6,031 nt of DNA, taken from contig CAZZCS010000127.1 of the NCBI GenBank assembly GCA_964652645.1, positions 1 to 6,031 on the forward strand, read 5' to 3'. The notes beneath the pieces were generated by a model. That model searched no databases. It was not told the DNA's origin and saw only the letters and a list, made by a program, of their open reading frames with translations. The stretch is from CAZZCS01 sp964652645. GTDB taxonomy: Bacteria > Cloacimonadota > Cloacimonadia > Cloacimonadales > Cloacimonadaceae. Position numbers and translations under genes: made by a program. Within the stretch, counting starts at the first letter, position 1. The number at the start of each line of letters is the position of its first letter. Shown here in pieces: positions 5,966-6,031 of this stretch.

Positions 5966-6031
5966 TAGGGGAGTTCCCATTACTGGCTCCCCTCCCTCCA
6001 AACCGTACGTGCGGTTCTCCCGCATACGGCT
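5959..6031 (-). mobile_element. group II intron, 3' end (domains V and VI), body beyond the right edge
   Basis: On the minus strand the window edge reads AGCCGTATGCGG-GAGAA-CCGCACGTACGGTT (6031-6001), a domain V hairpin lacking only its first G. It has the catalytic AGC triad, a 2-nt CG bulge and a short GAGAA loop. Domain VI follows: GGGAGGGGAG pairs with CTCCCC-T-A-CCC, leaving a bulged A at 5966 as the likely branch point. Seven nucleotides later the intron would end in AT at 5959, fitting the AY rule for 3' splice sites. Such introns are self-splicing retroelements, usually with a reverse transcriptase ORF in domain IV; that part would lie beyond the window, so whether it is present is unknown. 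The exact splice site is inferred. Confidence 0.85.

Overview
The window looks like a piece of a Gram-negative genome from the FCB superphylum, most likely Cloacimonadota (Cloacimonas-like) or a near relative. The main pointer is a secreted protein ending in a YPNPFNP-type C-terminal sorting domain. A second is a short, Bacteroides-type 3-phosphoglycerate dehydrogenase. This placement is inferred from protein style only.

Left part (1-1364): a minus-strand gene runs off the left edge. It encodes a secreted class II glutamine amidotransferase-like Ntn-hydrolase, and its candidate nucleophile cysteine directly follows the signal peptide. Its best start is a GTG at 882-884 behind a strong Shine-Dalgarno. 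With that start, an 11-C tract lies inside the first ten codons, a layout that suggests translational phase variation. A good sigma70-like promoter (979-1007) and a 12-bp palindrome (902-913) precede it. About 350 bases of structured but gene-free DNA then separate it from serA, which is divergent.

Middle (1365-4475): serA (306 aa, first step of serine synthesis) ends in an intrinsic terminator. A gene-free spacer follows, then a 624-aa multidomain secreted protein: signal peptide, jelly-roll domain, CARDB-like domain, Omp28/thioredoxin-like domain with CPYC, and FlgD-like sorting domain. A second hairpin terminator follows it.

Right part (4495-6031): a 12-TM major facilitator transporter starts just after that hairpin. 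Beyond it are two copies of an 18-bp repeat with a GC-rich hairpin between them. The window ends inside the 3' end (domains V and VI) of a group II intron on the minus strand, whose body lies beyond the right edge.

The genes do not form one pathway. The shared themes are export to the cell surface (amidotransferase-like hydrolase and sorted thioredoxin-like protein) and possible genome plasticity (homopolymer tract, intron, repeats).
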